Positions 1 through 7,062 of a DNA stretch of 25,034 nucleotides are shown here, piece by piece. The notes beneath the pieces were generated by a model, which searched no databases, was not told where the DNA came from, and saw only the letters and a program-made list of their open reading frames with translations. The translations under genes were made by a program, and so were the position numbers. Origin of the DNA: an uncultured Faecalibacterium sp. Its GTDB lineage: Bacteria > Bacillota > Clostridia > Oscillospirales > Ruminococcaceae. Every line of letters begins with the position of its first letter. Position 1 is the first letter of the stretch. The stretch covers positions 1-25,034 of the forward strand of contig CALDLZ010000137.1 of the NCBI GenBank assembly GCA_937915335.1, read 5' to 3'.

Positions 1-212
1 TCCTCCTGCACGGCCACCAGTTGAGGGATGACGTGCTCGTACTTGGTGGTTTTCTGGCCCTGCGGTGCTTCCACATGGCCCTCGATCTGCCCGATGACGG
101 TCAGGCAGTGGATGGCATGGGGGCCGCGGGTACGCCACACTGTGCCCAGATCCTCCAGCTGTTCCTTTTCCAGCCGCTGCTGATCTACGGTCTCCTTCTC
201 ATCTTCCGGCAT
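1..212 (-). CDS. tepA: TepA-like ClpP-family serine protease, N-terminal part
   Basis: Only the first 70 codons lie in the window; the gene continues past the left edge. The N-terminus is charged and followed by [12 protein letters not shown] and [12 protein letters not shown] recognise this pair as the conserved start of the ClpP-like protease of the Bacillus YmfB/TepA family (translocation-enhancing protein, crotonase/ClpP fold). The catalytic Ser-His-Asp would lie downstream and cannot be checked. The ATG at 212-210 is preceded by GAGGAG with 7 nt spacing. It is divergent from rex, with about 250 bp between the two starts. Confidence 0.75.
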   Translation of the reverse strand, partial: MPEDEKETVDQQRLEKEQLEDLGTVWRTRGPHAIHCLTVIGQIEGHVEAPQGQKTTKYEHVIPQLVAVQE

Positions 213-279
213 ATTGGCTCCTCCTCGGGGTGTTTTTCACAGTGTTCCCGGGGCGGCGGGGATTATTCACGATTAAAAT

Positions 280-300
280 TTGTTAACTTTGAAAAAATTT
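280..300. promoter_or_regulatory. possible Rex operator half-site
   Basis: TTGTTAA at 280-286 matches one arm of the known Rex consensus (TTGTTAA-N4-TTAACAA), but the other arm is only A-rich (gaaaaaa). It lies 27 bp upstream of the rex -35 box. Rex autoregulation is common in Firmicutes, so a degenerate site is possible. Weak evidence. Confidence 0.25.
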
Positions 301-312
301 CCCCCAGAGGAT

Positions 313-340
313 TTGACATTCTATATCATTGCGGTATACT
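313..340 (+). promoter_or_regulatory. rex promoter
   Basis: TTGACA (313-318), 16 bp spacer, TATACT (335-340). Near-consensus housekeeping promoter with an AT-rich upstream flank. Transcription would start near 347, giving a leader of about 117 nt before the rex ATG. Confidence 0.8.
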
Positions 341-398
341 TTATATAAGAATAAGATTGACAAGGATATATCATTATTGTCCAAAAAAGATCTTAACT

Positions 399-432
399 GC
401 CGGTGCACCTTGCGGGGTGCAAAGAGACCGGC
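399..432 (+). other. bulged stem-loop in rex leader
   Basis: GCCGG (399-403) plus TGCACC (404-409) pair with GGTGCA (416-421) plus CCGGC (428-432). The loop is 6 nt and there is a 6-nt one-sided bulge (422-427). It ends about 15 nt before the rex Shine-Dalgarno and has no T-tract, so it is a leader structure rather than a terminator. Function unknown. Confidence 0.4.
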
Positions 433-463
433 ACGCCTTTTGGATGAAAGGAGAACCACTTCC

Positions 464-1105
464 ATGAACACTCCCGGCAAAGCTTCCCTTCCGGTAATCA
501 AGCGCCTGCCCAAGTATTACCGCTATCTGCGGACACTGAAGAACGACGGCATCACCAGTATCTCTTCCCGCGAACTGGCCGCCCAGATGGGCACCACGGC
601 CTCGCAGGTGCGGCAGGACTTCAACTGCATCGGTGACGTAAATGGCCGTCAGGGCATCGGTTACTCGGTGGAGAACCTGCTTTCCATTCTGGAGCATCTG
701 CTGTTCGGCAATGGCGACAGGCTGCCTACCATCCTCATCGGCTGCGGCCGCCTGGGCAAGGCGGTCAGCCGCTTTATTACCACCGATACCAACGGCTACA
801 AGCTGATCGCCGCCTTTGATAACTCCCCCAGCGAGGTAGGCAAAGAGATCAACGGCATCCAGATCCTGCACATTGACGAGCTGGAGGCCTTCTGCTCCGA
901 GCACAAGCCCGAGGTGGCCGTGCTCTGTGTGCCCCGCAGTGGTGCCGAGGCCGTCAGCGGACGGCTGGTGGAAATGGGCATCAAGGGCTTCTGGAACTTC
1001 TCCCACTATGACCTGTCGGTGCCCTACCCCGATGTCGTTGTGGAGAACGTCCACCTGGGCGACAGCCTGATGAGCTTGGGCTACCGCCTGCGCAATCAGG
1101 ATTAA
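464..1105 (+). CDS. rex: redox-sensing transcriptional repressor Rex
   Basis: A 213-aa cytoplasmic repressor that senses the NADH/NAD+ ratio and, in Firmicutes, usually controls fermentation genes. Residues 10-65 form the winged helix: SRELAAQMGTTASQVRQDF, then the glycine-rich wing NGRQGIGY. From about residue 85 comes a Rossmann domain with GCGRLG at 93-98 and the acidic residue after the second strand (AFD, D119). The C-terminus has the usual domain-swap helix. Length matches the family (about 210 aa). The frame is open back to 329, but the ATG at 464 is chosen because AAAGGAG lies 10 nt upstream and MNTPGKASLPVIKRLPKYYR fits the family start. Own promoter; followed by a terminator. Confidence 0.95.
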   Translation: MNTPGKASLPVIKRLPKYYRYLRTLKNDGITSISSRELAAQMGTTASQVRQDFNCIGDVNGRQGIGYSVENLLSILEHLLFGNGDRLPTILIGCGRLGKAVSRFITTDTNGYKLIAAFDNSPSEVGKEINGIQILHIDELEAFCSEHKPEVAVLCVPRSGAEAVSGRLVEMGIKGFWNFSHYDLSVPYPDVVVENVHLGDSLMSLGYRLRNQD

Positions 1106-1129
1106 GGCCGCACATCCAATATAAAAAAC

Positions 1130-1160
1130 AGGCTTCCCTCATGCAGGGGGAAGCCTTTGT
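1130..1160 (+). terminator. rex terminator
   Basis: AGGCTTCCCTC (1130-1140) pairs with GGGGGAAGCCT (1146-1156) around a 5-nt loop, with one T·G wobble pair; a short TTTGTT follows. It ends only 7 nt before the tdk Shine-Dalgarno, so read-through may feed tdk, for which I see no separate strong promoter. Confidence 0.7.
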
Positions 1161-1178
1161 TCTGGTAAGGAGATTTTC

Positions 1179-1787
1179 ATGGCAAAACTGTATTTCCGTT
1201 ACGGCGCAATGAACAGCGGCAAGAGCACCGCCCTGATGCAGGTGGCCCACAACTACGAGGAGCAGGGGATGCGGGTGCTCATCCTGAAGCCCCAGGTGGA
1301 CACCAAGGGCGGCGGCGAGCTGGTCAGCCGCCTGGGCGTGCGCCGCAAGGCAGATCTGCTCATCCCGCCCGAGGTCGATGTGTTCGAGGCTGTGCGCGCA
1401 GCCTCCGCCGGGGAAAAGCCGCTGGCCTGTGTTCTCTGCGACGAGAGTCAGTTCTTCACCCAAGAGCAAGCCGAGCAGCTGTTCATGGTCACGGTAGACC
1501 TGAACATCCCGGTCATCTGCTATGGCCTGCGGTCGGACTTTTCCCTCAAGGGCTTCCCCGGCTCCACCCGCCTGCTGGAGCTGGCCCATACCATCGAGGA
1601 GATGAAAACCATCTGTACCTGCGGCCGTAAGGCCACCTGCAACTGCCGCAAGGTCAACGGTCAGTTCGTCTTTGAGGGCGAGCAGGTCGCCATCGACCTT
1701 GAGAATGACGTGCAGTATGTCAGCATGTGCCCTCAGTGCTATTTCAAGGCACGCCGGGAGTTTTACGCTAGGCGCAGCGCACGGTAA
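1179..1787 (+). CDS. tdk: thymidine kinase (type II)
   Basis: Phosphorylates thymidine to dTMP with ATP in the salvage pathway; cytoplasmic. 202 aa, normal for the family. The P-loop GAMNSGKST is at residues 9-17. The DESQFF motif at 88-93 carries the catalytic Glu89. The lasso region CYGLRSDFSLKGFPGS is present, followed by a structural zinc site from C146/C148 (CTC, near C154 and C156) and CPQC at 184-187. The ATG at 1179 has AAGGAG 6 nt upstream. It is bounded by the rex terminator upstream and a strong two-way terminator downstream. All key residues are present. Confidence 0.95.
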   Translation: MAKLYFRYGAMNSGKSTALMQVAHNYEEQGMRVLILKPQVDTKGGGELVSRLGVRRKADLLIPPEVDVFEAVRAASAGEKPLACVLCDESQFFTQEQAEQLFMVTVDLNIPVICYGLRSDFSLKGFPGSTRLLELAHTIEEMKTICTCGRKATCNCRKVNGQFVFEGEQVAIDLENDVQYVSMCPQCYFKARREFYARRSAR

Positions 1788-1805
1788 TTTTTGATTTTGT
1801 ATATA

Positions 1806-1850
1806 AAAACGAACCGCCACGGTGACTTCAAAGCCGTGGCGGTTCGTTTT
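1806..1850. terminator. bidirectional terminator, tdk / envelope operon
   Basis: A perfect 17-bp inverted repeat, 1806-1822 with 1834-1850, starting AAAACGAACC and ending GGTTCGTTTT, with an 11-nt loop. The A and T runs at the two ends let it work in both directions between the convergent tdk and LiaF-like genes. Confidence 0.9.
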
Positions 1851-1867
1851 ACACTTTCTTCTTCGAG

Positions 1868-1909
1868 CACCCCTCGTCCGGGTACGCATTCAGTATACCC
1901 TGAGAGGTG
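1868..1909. other. structured non-coding element 3' of LiaF-like gene
   Basis: Nested short helices CACC/GGTG (1868-1871 with 1906-1909), CTC/GAG (1873-1875 with 1902-1904) and GGGTA/TACCC (1880-1884 with 1896-1900). It lies between the LiaF-like stop and the bidirectional terminator. Too short and imperfect for a confident RNA call. Confidence 0.2.
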
Positions 1910-1960
1910 TTATCTGTAAAAGGTATCTTTTGTATCGCAGGGATATTTTTTTCGTATCGC

Positions 1961-2461
1961 TCACGCTTCCGTGTGGGAAGCGGCGGTGCTGTCGGCGTTT
2001 TCCTCGTCGAGGTTGGGGCCGGTACCATCGTCCAGTTCGTTGCGGAGATATTCCCGTTCTTCGTCGGTCAGGACATGCTCCTGCCGGGCATCGTACTCGA
2101 TCCAGAACTCGCCCTCGCGCAGGGCAAAGTCAAAGGCCGCCATCAGGCAGGCTCCGCCAAAGGCGCTGACCATCAGCACGATGCAGAGGAATACCGAGAG
2201 GAAATCATACTTCCAACGCTGGGGCTTTGCGGCAAAGTAGAGCACCTCGCACCCCAGCAGGATGAGCCCTGCCGCCGGGGCGATCTTCAGCGCCAACTCC
2301 CAGTTGAAGTTTGGCACAAAGAAATAGCAGAGGAAGAGCACACCGGCGGCGATCAGACAGACGCCCAGCGTCACGGTGCCTACCCGGCGCACCGGAACGT
2401 TTTCAGGGGCCTTGGGGGCCGGACGTTCTGCCTGCGGGGCATTATTCATCGTCTCGTCCAT
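1961..2461 (-). CDS. LiaF-like membrane protein, last gene of ECF operon
   Basis: 166 aa. A charged, proline-rich N-terminus is followed by three hydrophobic segments (about residues 28-50, 57-77 and 84-112) and a long acidic soluble tail. VRRVGTVTLGVCLIAAGVLF followed by ALKIAPAAGLILLGCEVLYF resembles the transmembrane unit of LiaI/LiaF-type envelope-stress proteins; the C-terminal beta domain of true LiaF is absent. The ATG at 2461 overlaps the upstream gene by 20 bp and has GGAGG 9 nt upstream; an ATG four codons later (2449) is an alternative. Being last in a sigma/anti-sigma operon suggests an envelope-stress role, by inference. Confidence 0.65.
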   Translation of the reverse strand: MDETMNNAPQAERPAPKAPENVPVRRVGTVTLGVCLIAAGVLFLCYFFVPNFNWELALKIAPAAGLILLGCEVLYFAAKPQRWKYDFLSVFLCIVLMVSAFGGACLMAAFDFALREGEFWIEYDARQEHVLTDEEREYLRNELDDGTGPNLDEENADSTAASHTEA

Positions 2462-3122
2462 CGTCGTTTTCCTCCGTGTCTAGAGTCACCTCACCGGTCA
2501 CATCGGGGTCCGCCTTGCGGGCAAAGTGATCCAGCAGGCCGGGCATCCGCTTTTCCGGCTGGTACTCCTGAAAATCGGTATCGTCGGCCGCGGCGGCTTC
2601 CGGTGCAGTCTTTTTGCCCTTTGGCCCCCGCACCAGCCAGATGCCGCACAGGATGAGCGCCACGCAGACCACCACCTCGGGCAGCTGATCCATCACCAGA
2701 TAGATGACCCGCCACACCGGGGATTTCTGGCCCCAGCGCCACAGGATATCGCCCAGGGTGCTCATAATGATATTATTGTAGGCAACCAGAGCGCCGACGG
2801 CGATGAGACACCAGCCCACCAACTTGTGGCTGTCCAGCATCATCCGGGCAAGACGCTTATCCTGCGGGTCGAAATGAACCAGATAATCGTCCTCCGGGGC
2901 GGTGCCCATGCTGATCTGTGCCCGCAGATTGAAGGTATCAAAAAAGCTGTACATGAACACGACGATCAGTGCGAACGCAACGGGCGAGATGAGCGCCGCA
3001 GCCATACAGATGGCGGCTGTCATCAGTATCAGCGAAAGGCCCCGCTTCATATACCCCTGATACATCTGGCCCGCGCCCGGGATAAAGGCGAACAACAGGG
3101 TCAGGACACCATTTTTCTTCAT
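2442..3122 (-). CDS. TM2-like polytopic membrane protein
   Basis: 226 aa. It starts with LLFAFIPGAGQMYQGYMKRG, the TM2-domain pattern (Pro-Gly-x-Gly-x-x-Tyr) seen in many Firmicute membrane proteins of unknown function. Two hydrophobic helices follow at about residues 5-55, then a soluble loop, two more membrane segments (about 104-125 and 145-165) and an acidic cytoplasmic tail. The ATG at 3122 is preferred because GAGGG sits 8 nt upstream. An ATG at 3137, overlapping the anti-sigma stop as ATGA, would add five residues but has a poor ribosome site. Third gene of the operon. Confidence 0.65.
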   Translation of the reverse strand: MKKNGVLTLLFAFIPGAGQMYQGYMKRGLSLILMTAAICMAAALISPVAFALIVVFMYSFFDTFNLRAQISMGTAPEDDYLVHFDPQDKRLARMMLDSHKLVGWCLIAVGALVAYNNIIMSTLGDILWRWGQKSPVWRVIYLVMDQLPEVVVCVALILCGIWLVRGPKGKKTAPEAAAADDTDFQEYQPEKRMPGLLDHFARKADPDVTGEVTLDTEENDDGRDDE

Positions 3123-3133
3123 ACGTTTTTCCC

Positions 3134-3712
3134 TCATTTCTCAGTGTTTTGGGCGTTGCCCGCAATTTTATCGGTCACATCGGTAAACAGCTTCTGGAGC
3201 AAAGAGGAACCCTCGCCGGCATAGCGGCGATCCTGCTTGGTCTCAACCGGCTTACCCAGCTGTTCCTGTTCTGTCTCTGTCCGGTCATCCTCAATGGGCT
3301 GGTACGGCAGGGTGTTTTCAGGAGCCGGGTCATTCTGCCCGGGCTCCCACAGCTGGCTTTGCTCGGTTCTCAATCCTGTTTCCTGTCCGGCACCAACCTG
3401 GATGATCTGCTGCAGCGCCCCGCTCCGCCACATGGTCAGGGCCAGCACGGCGGCCACACCGGCCACGGCAGCCCGGCCATAGGTGTTCTGCATCAGGCGC
3501 GCCCAGATCGTGCCCATTACGGCACCCTGCACCCCTCTGGGCGGCGTTTCCAGCGCGTCGGCGGTCAGCAGGGCCGTATAGCGATCCATGCACTGGTCAC
3601 AGTAGGAGAGATGTTCGGCGGCTTCCAGCCTGCCCAGCTCATCCAACTGGCCGTCCATCATGGCACGAAAGCCATCATCGGTCATACAGCCATCCTCACG
3701 AAACAATTCCAT
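3134..3712 (-). CDS. zinc-finger anti-sigma factor
   Basis: 192 aa, single-pass membrane protein. The cytoplasmic N-terminus carries H34-x3-C38-x2-C41 (EHLSYCDQC), the zinc-associated anti-sigma (ZAS) signature that holds an ECF sigma factor. A membrane segment follows near residues 80-95 (RAAVAGVAAVLALTMW), then an acidic, Gln/Glu-rich extracytoplasmic region. The ATG at 3712 overlaps the sigma gene by 17 bp and has AAAGGAGG 7 nt upstream; a GTG two codons earlier is less likely. The overlap suggests translational coupling, giving sigma and anti-sigma in fixed ratio. The signal that releases the sigma factor is unknown. Confidence 0.85.
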   Translation of the reverse strand: MELFREDGCMTDDGFRAMMDGQLDELGRLEAAEHLSYCDQCMDRYTALLTADALETPPRGVQGAVMGTIWARLMQNTYGRAAVAGVAAVLALTMWRSGALQQIIQVGAGQETGLRTEQSQLWEPGQNDPAPENTLPYQPIEDDRTETEQEQLGKPVETKQDRRYAGEGSSLLQKLFTDVTDKIAGNAQNTEK

Positions 3713-4226
3713 CCTCACTCCTCCTTTCCTGGCGGATCTGCTCCGCCAGCATTTTCTTTGCCCGGTAGATCTGCGCTTCCACCGTCTTTTGGGGCCTGCC
3801 GCAAAGGGCCGCCGCCTCGGCGGCGGTGTGGCCCTCCAACAGCATCAGACGGCAGGGGGTGCGGTAGGGCTCTCGCATTCCCAGGATCTTCTCGGTCAGG
3901 GTCTCTTCGCTCATGGCATCGAGCACCTGCTGTTCCGGGTCGGCACCGGGCGGCGCGCCTTCCAGCGCAAGGACCGCATCACCCGGGGTGTTCACCCGCC
4001 GCACCCATGCGCTGCGCAGATAGTCCTTGGCTTTGTTGGAAGCGATACGCGCCAGCCACTGCTTTTCGTACCCGGGCGGGCAGCGGTCGATGGCCCGCCA
4101 TGCGGCCAGAAAGGTCTCCTGGGCCAGATCCTGGGCATCGCCCTCGTCCGGCACCAGCTGGTGACAGACCGTATAGACCAGCCCCTGATACTGCCGCACC
4201 AGCGCATTGAATTCCAATGTTGTCAA
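3696..4226 (-). CDS. ECF-type sigma-70 family RNA polymerase sigma factor
   Basis: 176 aa, the usual two-domain ECF layout. Region 2 (about residues 8-75) contains LVYTVCHQLV and DAQDLAQETFLAAWRAI, and ends with WLARIASNKAKDYLR. Region 4 (about 115-168) contains the helix-turn-helix HTAAEAAALCGRPQKTVEAQIYRAKK. The start is a TTG at 4226-4224 behind an extended GGAGGGGGG tract; no in-frame ATG lies nearby. It heads a four-gene operon whose second gene is its likely anti-sigma factor. Target genes are not visible except possibly its own operon. Confidence 0.9.
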   Translation of the reverse strand: MTTLEFNALVRQYQGLVYTVCHQLVPDEGDAQDLAQETFLAAWRAIDRCPPGYEKQWLARIASNKAKDYLRSAWVRRVNTPGDAVLALEGAPPGADPEQQVLDAMSEETLTEKILGMREPYRTPCRLMLLEGHTAAEAAALCGRPQKTVEAQIYRAKKMLAEQIRQERRSEDGIVS

Positions 4227-4265
4227 TGGTCTGCCCCCCTCCTTTCCTGCCGTTCTGTAATTGAA

Positions 4266-4288
4266 TACGAATTAAAAAGCGGGTTTCC
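4266..4288 (-). promoter_or_regulatory. possible ECF-type promoter for the sigma operon
   Basis: Read leftward, GGAAAC (4288-4283) and CGTA (4269-4266) resemble the two halves of ECF promoters (GAAAC ... CGTA). The gap is 13 nt, shorter than the usual 16, so this is only a hint of autoregulation. Confidence 0.3.
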
Positions 4289-4316
4289 TGCAAAAATTTT
4301 GAAAAAGTACGGATTA

Positions 4317-4370
4317 AACCTCTCAGTCACGCTTCGCGTGCCAGCTCCCCTAATAGGGGAGCCCTTGGCA
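4317..4370. repeat. palindromic intergenic repeat
   Basis: Two stem-loops side by side: CACGC-TTC-GCGTG (4328-4340) and GCTCCCCTA-A-TAGGGGAGC (4344-4362), with TGCCA/TGGCA further out. From memory this unit (tcagtcacgcttcgcgtg followed by a ctcccc hairpin) recurs in intergenic regions of Faecalibacterium genomes. Only one copy is in this window, so the dispersed nature is not shown here. It lies between the divergent sigma operon and birA. Confidence 0.55.
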
Positions 4371-4387
4371 TAACGAGCAAGTCTCTT

Positions 4388-4414
4388 TTGCAACGCTTTG
4401 AGTTATGCTATAAT
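4388..4414 (+). promoter_or_regulatory. birA promoter (extended -10)
   Basis: TTGCAA (4388-4393), 15 bp spacer, TATAAT (4409-4414) preceded by TG one base earlier (TGcTATAAT). The extended -10 compensates for the short spacer. Transcription would start near 4421, about 25 nt before the ATG. Confidence 0.7.
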
Positions 4415-4445
4415 ATCATTATACTATAAGAGGGAGGTGTTTTCC

Positions 4446-5408
4446 ATGGCTGGCAGTACCAGACAAGCGCTGCTGCAAGCGCTTTCGGCGGCGGAGGGAG
4501 CCTATATTTCGGGCCAGCAGCTGGCCGAAACGCTGGGCGTGAGCCGCGCGGCCATCCACAAGGCGGCGCAGGCACTGGCGGCGCAGGGCTATGCGTTGGA
4601 TCCCGCCCCCCGCCGTGGCTACCGGCTGGCAGGCGGTGACCCCTTCTGTGTTGAAGCGGTAGGCCCCTACCCTGCCCCCATCTGCCTCTATGACAGTCTG
4701 GAAAGCTCCAACCTGACCGCCAAACAGCTGGCACTGGGCGGCGCGTCCCACGGCACACTGGTACTTACAGCGTACCAGCAGGCAGGCCGTGGACGGCTGG
4801 GGCGGCGCTTCGAGAGCCCTGCCGGGAAGGGGGTCTACCTCTCCCTCATTCTGCGGCCCGCCCTCTCCGCCGCAGATGCCCAGAGCGTGACCATCAGCGC
4901 GGCGGTGGCCGTGGCCCGGGTGGTCAAAACCCTGTGCGGGCTGGAGTTGGGCATCAAGTGGGTGAACGACCTCTACTATCAGGGCAAAAAGGTCTGCGGC
5001 ATCCTGACCGAAGCGGGCACCGACATAGAGAGCGGCCAGCTGGAATGGCTGGTGGTGGGCATCGGGCTCAACCTGACCTCTTCCCCTGCCGACTGGCCCG
5101 AGGAGCTGGCCCGCACCGCGGGCAGTCTCTACCCCGGCGGGCCCGCCCCTGTCAGCCGGGCCGCGCTGGCCGGAGCCATTGCCCGGGAGCTGCTCTCCCT
5201 CTGCCCTGCCTTTGACTGTCTGGACGAATACCGGGCCCGCTGTTTTGTACCGGGCCACTGGGTCACCGTCTGCACCGGGGCCGAGACCTACGCTGCAAAG
5301 GCTCTGTTCATCGATGATGCAGGCCGTCTGGTAGTAGAGCGGGAGGGCGGTCGGCAAACCGCCCTCCGGCACGGTGAGGTCAGCATCCGGCCCACCAGCA
5401 CGACATAA
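4446..5408 (+). CDS. birA: bifunctional biotin-protein ligase / biotin operon repressor
   Basis: 320 aa, close to E. coli BirA. It makes biotinyl-AMP and transfers biotin to a lysine of biotin-dependent carboxylase or decarboxylase subunits. An N-terminal winged helix (residues 5-62, SGQQLAETLGVSRAAIHKA) means it can also repress biotin genes. The catalytic domain contains DSLESSN (83-89), the biotinyl-AMP loop GRGRLGR (114-120), KGVYLSLILRP, and the lysine-bearing KWVNDLYYQGKKVCGIL. A small C-terminal SH3-like domain follows. The ATG at 4446 has GGGAGGTG 6 nt upstream; the frame is open further upstream but lacks a ribosome site. Monocistronic. No biotin operon or BirA operator is visible here. 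Confidence 0.93.
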   Translation: MAGSTRQALLQALSAAEGAYISGQQLAETLGVSRAAIHKAAQALAAQGYALDPAPRRGYRLAGGDPFCVEAVGPYPAPICLYDSLESSNLTAKQLALGGASHGTLVLTAYQQAGRGRLGRRFESPAGKGVYLSLILRPALSAADAQSVTISAAVAVARVVKTLCGLELGIKWVNDLYYQGKKVCGILTEAGTDIESGQLEWLVVGIGLNLTSSPADWPEELARTAGSLYPGGPAPVSRAALAGAIARELLSLCPAFDCLDEYRARCFVPGHWVTVCTGAETYAAKALFIDDAGRLVVEREGGRQTALRHGEVSIRPTSTT

Positions 5409-5458
5409 AAACAAGCTGTTCTGGCAAAGCCCTAGGCTTTCTCAGAACAGCTTGTTTT
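5408..5458. terminator. bidirectional terminator, birA / condensation-like gene
   Basis: A perfect 16-bp stem (5408-5423 with 5443-5458, AAAACAAGCT...AGCTTGTTTT) with an inner AAAGCC/GGCTTT helix (5426-5431 with 5435-5440). The birA stop codon ends at its first base. A and T runs at both ends suit two-way termination. Confidence 0.9.
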
Positions 5459-5462
5459 ACGT

Positions 5463-6659
5463 TCAGGAAATATGTACCGCTTCCAGCACCTTGACCCCTT
5501 CCCGCTCCATCACGTCACGGAGGGCTTCGAGGTAGCCGGGTTTGTCCACCTTGTTCTCAATACAGCAGGTCAGCACGCCGTGCAGGCTGGTGACCTCCAT
5601 GGCAAGGGATGCGCCATCCGGCAGCACCCAGGTCTGGAAATCGGTCAGGTAATCCTCCAGCTCCGGGCTGTGAGGCTGCAGCGGGCTGCCAATATAGCTG
5701 ACCCAGAAATCTGCCGGGAAGCCGCTGATGTACTCGCCCATCTGGAACACACGCTTTTTGATCTTGAGCGCGGCCTTCTGCCGGAACACCTGATACACCC
5801 AGCCCATCTGTTCGGCCATGCGGAACAGGCGGCGCTCCGGGGTCAGGCTGGCGCGGATGTCCGCGTCCAGCTGCTTGGCAAAGCTGTGGAGCCGGGCCTG
5901 TGGTTCCAGCTGCAAGGGCAGCTGGAAGGACGCGATGCAGTTGTACAGGGCGTTCGGCACACCCAGCGCCGCGCGGGTATCGGCGGCATAGCTGTACACA
6001 AGTTCATTCTTTTCCAGATACTGCTGGGCTGCCTGGCAGGCAAGACCCATCAGGGCGCTGAAGGGCTTCACGCCTTCCCTTTGCGCCAACTCCACAAGGC
6101 TCTGCTTTTCGAGCCGCAGGCGCTGGAAATGGGGCGTTCCCTCGTGAATTTGGAGCACGTCCTTCTGCATATCGTTCGTCACCTGGCTCTCCGGATAACG
6201 GGCCAGCAGCTCTTCCACATCGTAGGGCGGGTCGGAGACAAGGGCTTCGCAGACAAAACCGGCGTCATAGCGCAGGTTGCTGTATTGCTTGAGCAGCAGG
6301 GTGAAAAAGGGCGAGCCGCCCCGGCCATCGGCCAGGAAGTGGAACCAGTCCAGATAGATCGTCTGCCCTTCATACCCCAGCGAAAAGAGATACCCGTTGG
6401 TCTCCTCGGGGATTTTCGGCTGGGCGCTGCCCTGCCGCACATGGCAGGGGGCAGTGTTTGGCTCAAGGCGGGCCTCCCGCCTTTCCCACACCACATGGCA
6501 GAAATAATACTCCGCCAGCGGACGGGCGGCATCCAGCGCTTTTTGAAGCAGCGCCGGGTCAATGGCATCCTTCAGCATAGCCTGATAGCGGCAGATGACC
6601 TGATTTTCACGGTAATAATAGACGATGCCCTGAAACACCGCGCGCTGCTCTGCGTTCAT
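5463..6659 (-). CDS. condensation-domain-like / alcohol acetyltransferase-like acyltransferase
   Basis: 398 aa, no membrane segment. WFHFLADGRGG places His107 and Asp111-Gly112 in the HHxxxDG pattern of the CoA-dependent acyltransferase superfamily (NRPS condensation domains, WS/DGAT, alcohol acetyltransferases); the first His is Phe, but the second, catalytic His is kept. The later DFWVSYIG sits where condensation-type enzymes carry DFGWG or SNLG. Two chloramphenicol-acetyltransferase-like lobes fit the length. The start lies 6 nt after the carrier-protein stop, so the two are surely co-transcribed. I infer that it moves an acyl group from the carrier protein to an acceptor; the acceptor is unknown. 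The Shine-Dalgarno is weak, suggesting translational coupling. Confidence 0.7.
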   Translation of the reverse strand: MNAEQRAVFQGIVYYYRENQVICRYQAMLKDAIDPALLQKALDAARPLAEYYFCHVVWERREARLEPNTAPCHVRQGSAQPKIPEETNGYLFSLGYEGQTIYLDWFHFLADGRGGSPFFTLLLKQYSNLRYDAGFVCEALVSDPPYDVEELLARYPESQVTNDMQKDVLQIHEGTPHFQRLRLEKQSLVELAQREGVKPFSALMGLACQAAQQYLEKNELVYSYAADTRAALGVPNALYNCIASFQLPLQLEPQARLHSFAKQLDADIRASLTPERRLFRMAEQMGWVYQVFRQKAALKIKKRVFQMGEYISGFPADFWVSYIGSPLQPHSPELEDYLTDFQTWVLPDGASLAMEVTSLHGVLTCCIENKVDKPGYLEALRDVMEREGVKVLEAVHIS

Positions 6660-6665
6660 CCGGAA

Positions 6666-6908
6666 TTACCCCGCGTTCTCGGTCAGATAATCCGCCAGGT
6701 CGCCGATGGTGACAAAGTTGCGCAGTTCCTTTTCGGGGATGCGCAGGCCAAAGGTCTCCTCCAGGTCGGCCACGACGGTGAGGATCTCCATGGAGGACAG
6801 ATCCAGATCATCCATCATAACGCTGTTTTCGTTGACATCTTCGGGCGAGATCTCCGCTACATCCTCGAGAATTGCCAGGATCTGAGACACGATTTCTGCT
6901 CTTTCCAT
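6666..6908 (-). CDS. stand-alone acyl carrier protein
   Basis: 80 aa, acidic, four-helix carrier-protein size. The core DLDLSSMEI aligns with the phosphopantetheine site of carrier proteins; by alignment to the following helix (ADLEETFGLRIPEKEL) Ser39 is the attachment residue, in an S-S-M context rather than the usual D-S-L. The ATG at 6908 has GGAAG 8 nt upstream. It has its own promoter and runs into the condensation-like gene 6 nt later. The neighbouring ligases suggest that it is a dedicated carrier rather than the fatty-acid synthase ACP, since no fab genes are nearby. A partner phosphopantetheinyl transferase is not in the window. Confidence 0.9.
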   Translation of the reverse strand: MERAEIVSQILAILEDVAEISPEDVNENSVMMDDLDLSSMEILTVVADLEETFGLRIPEKELRNFVTIGDLADYLTENAG

Positions 6909-7018
6909 CAAAAAAACTTCCTTTCCGTAAGGGATTTTTTCGCCGCCCCTCAAGGGCGCGGTTTCAGTATGCCACACGCCGCCCCGGTTTAGCCGGAACA
7001 GGCAGCATTCCTGTGTTT

Positions 7019-7047
7019 ATAATACCTGTTTTATGGGGGAAATGCAA
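7019..7047 (-). promoter_or_regulatory. promoter of carrier protein / condensation-like operon
   Basis: Read leftward: TTGCAT (7047-7042), 17 bp spacer, TATTAT (7024-7019). It lies in the gap after the second ligase gene, so the carrier protein can be made independently of the ligases. The leader is about 100 nt and contains a GC-rich hairpin around 6942-6963. Confidence 0.7.
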
Positions 7048-7062
7048 CCACAAAAGCGGCCC

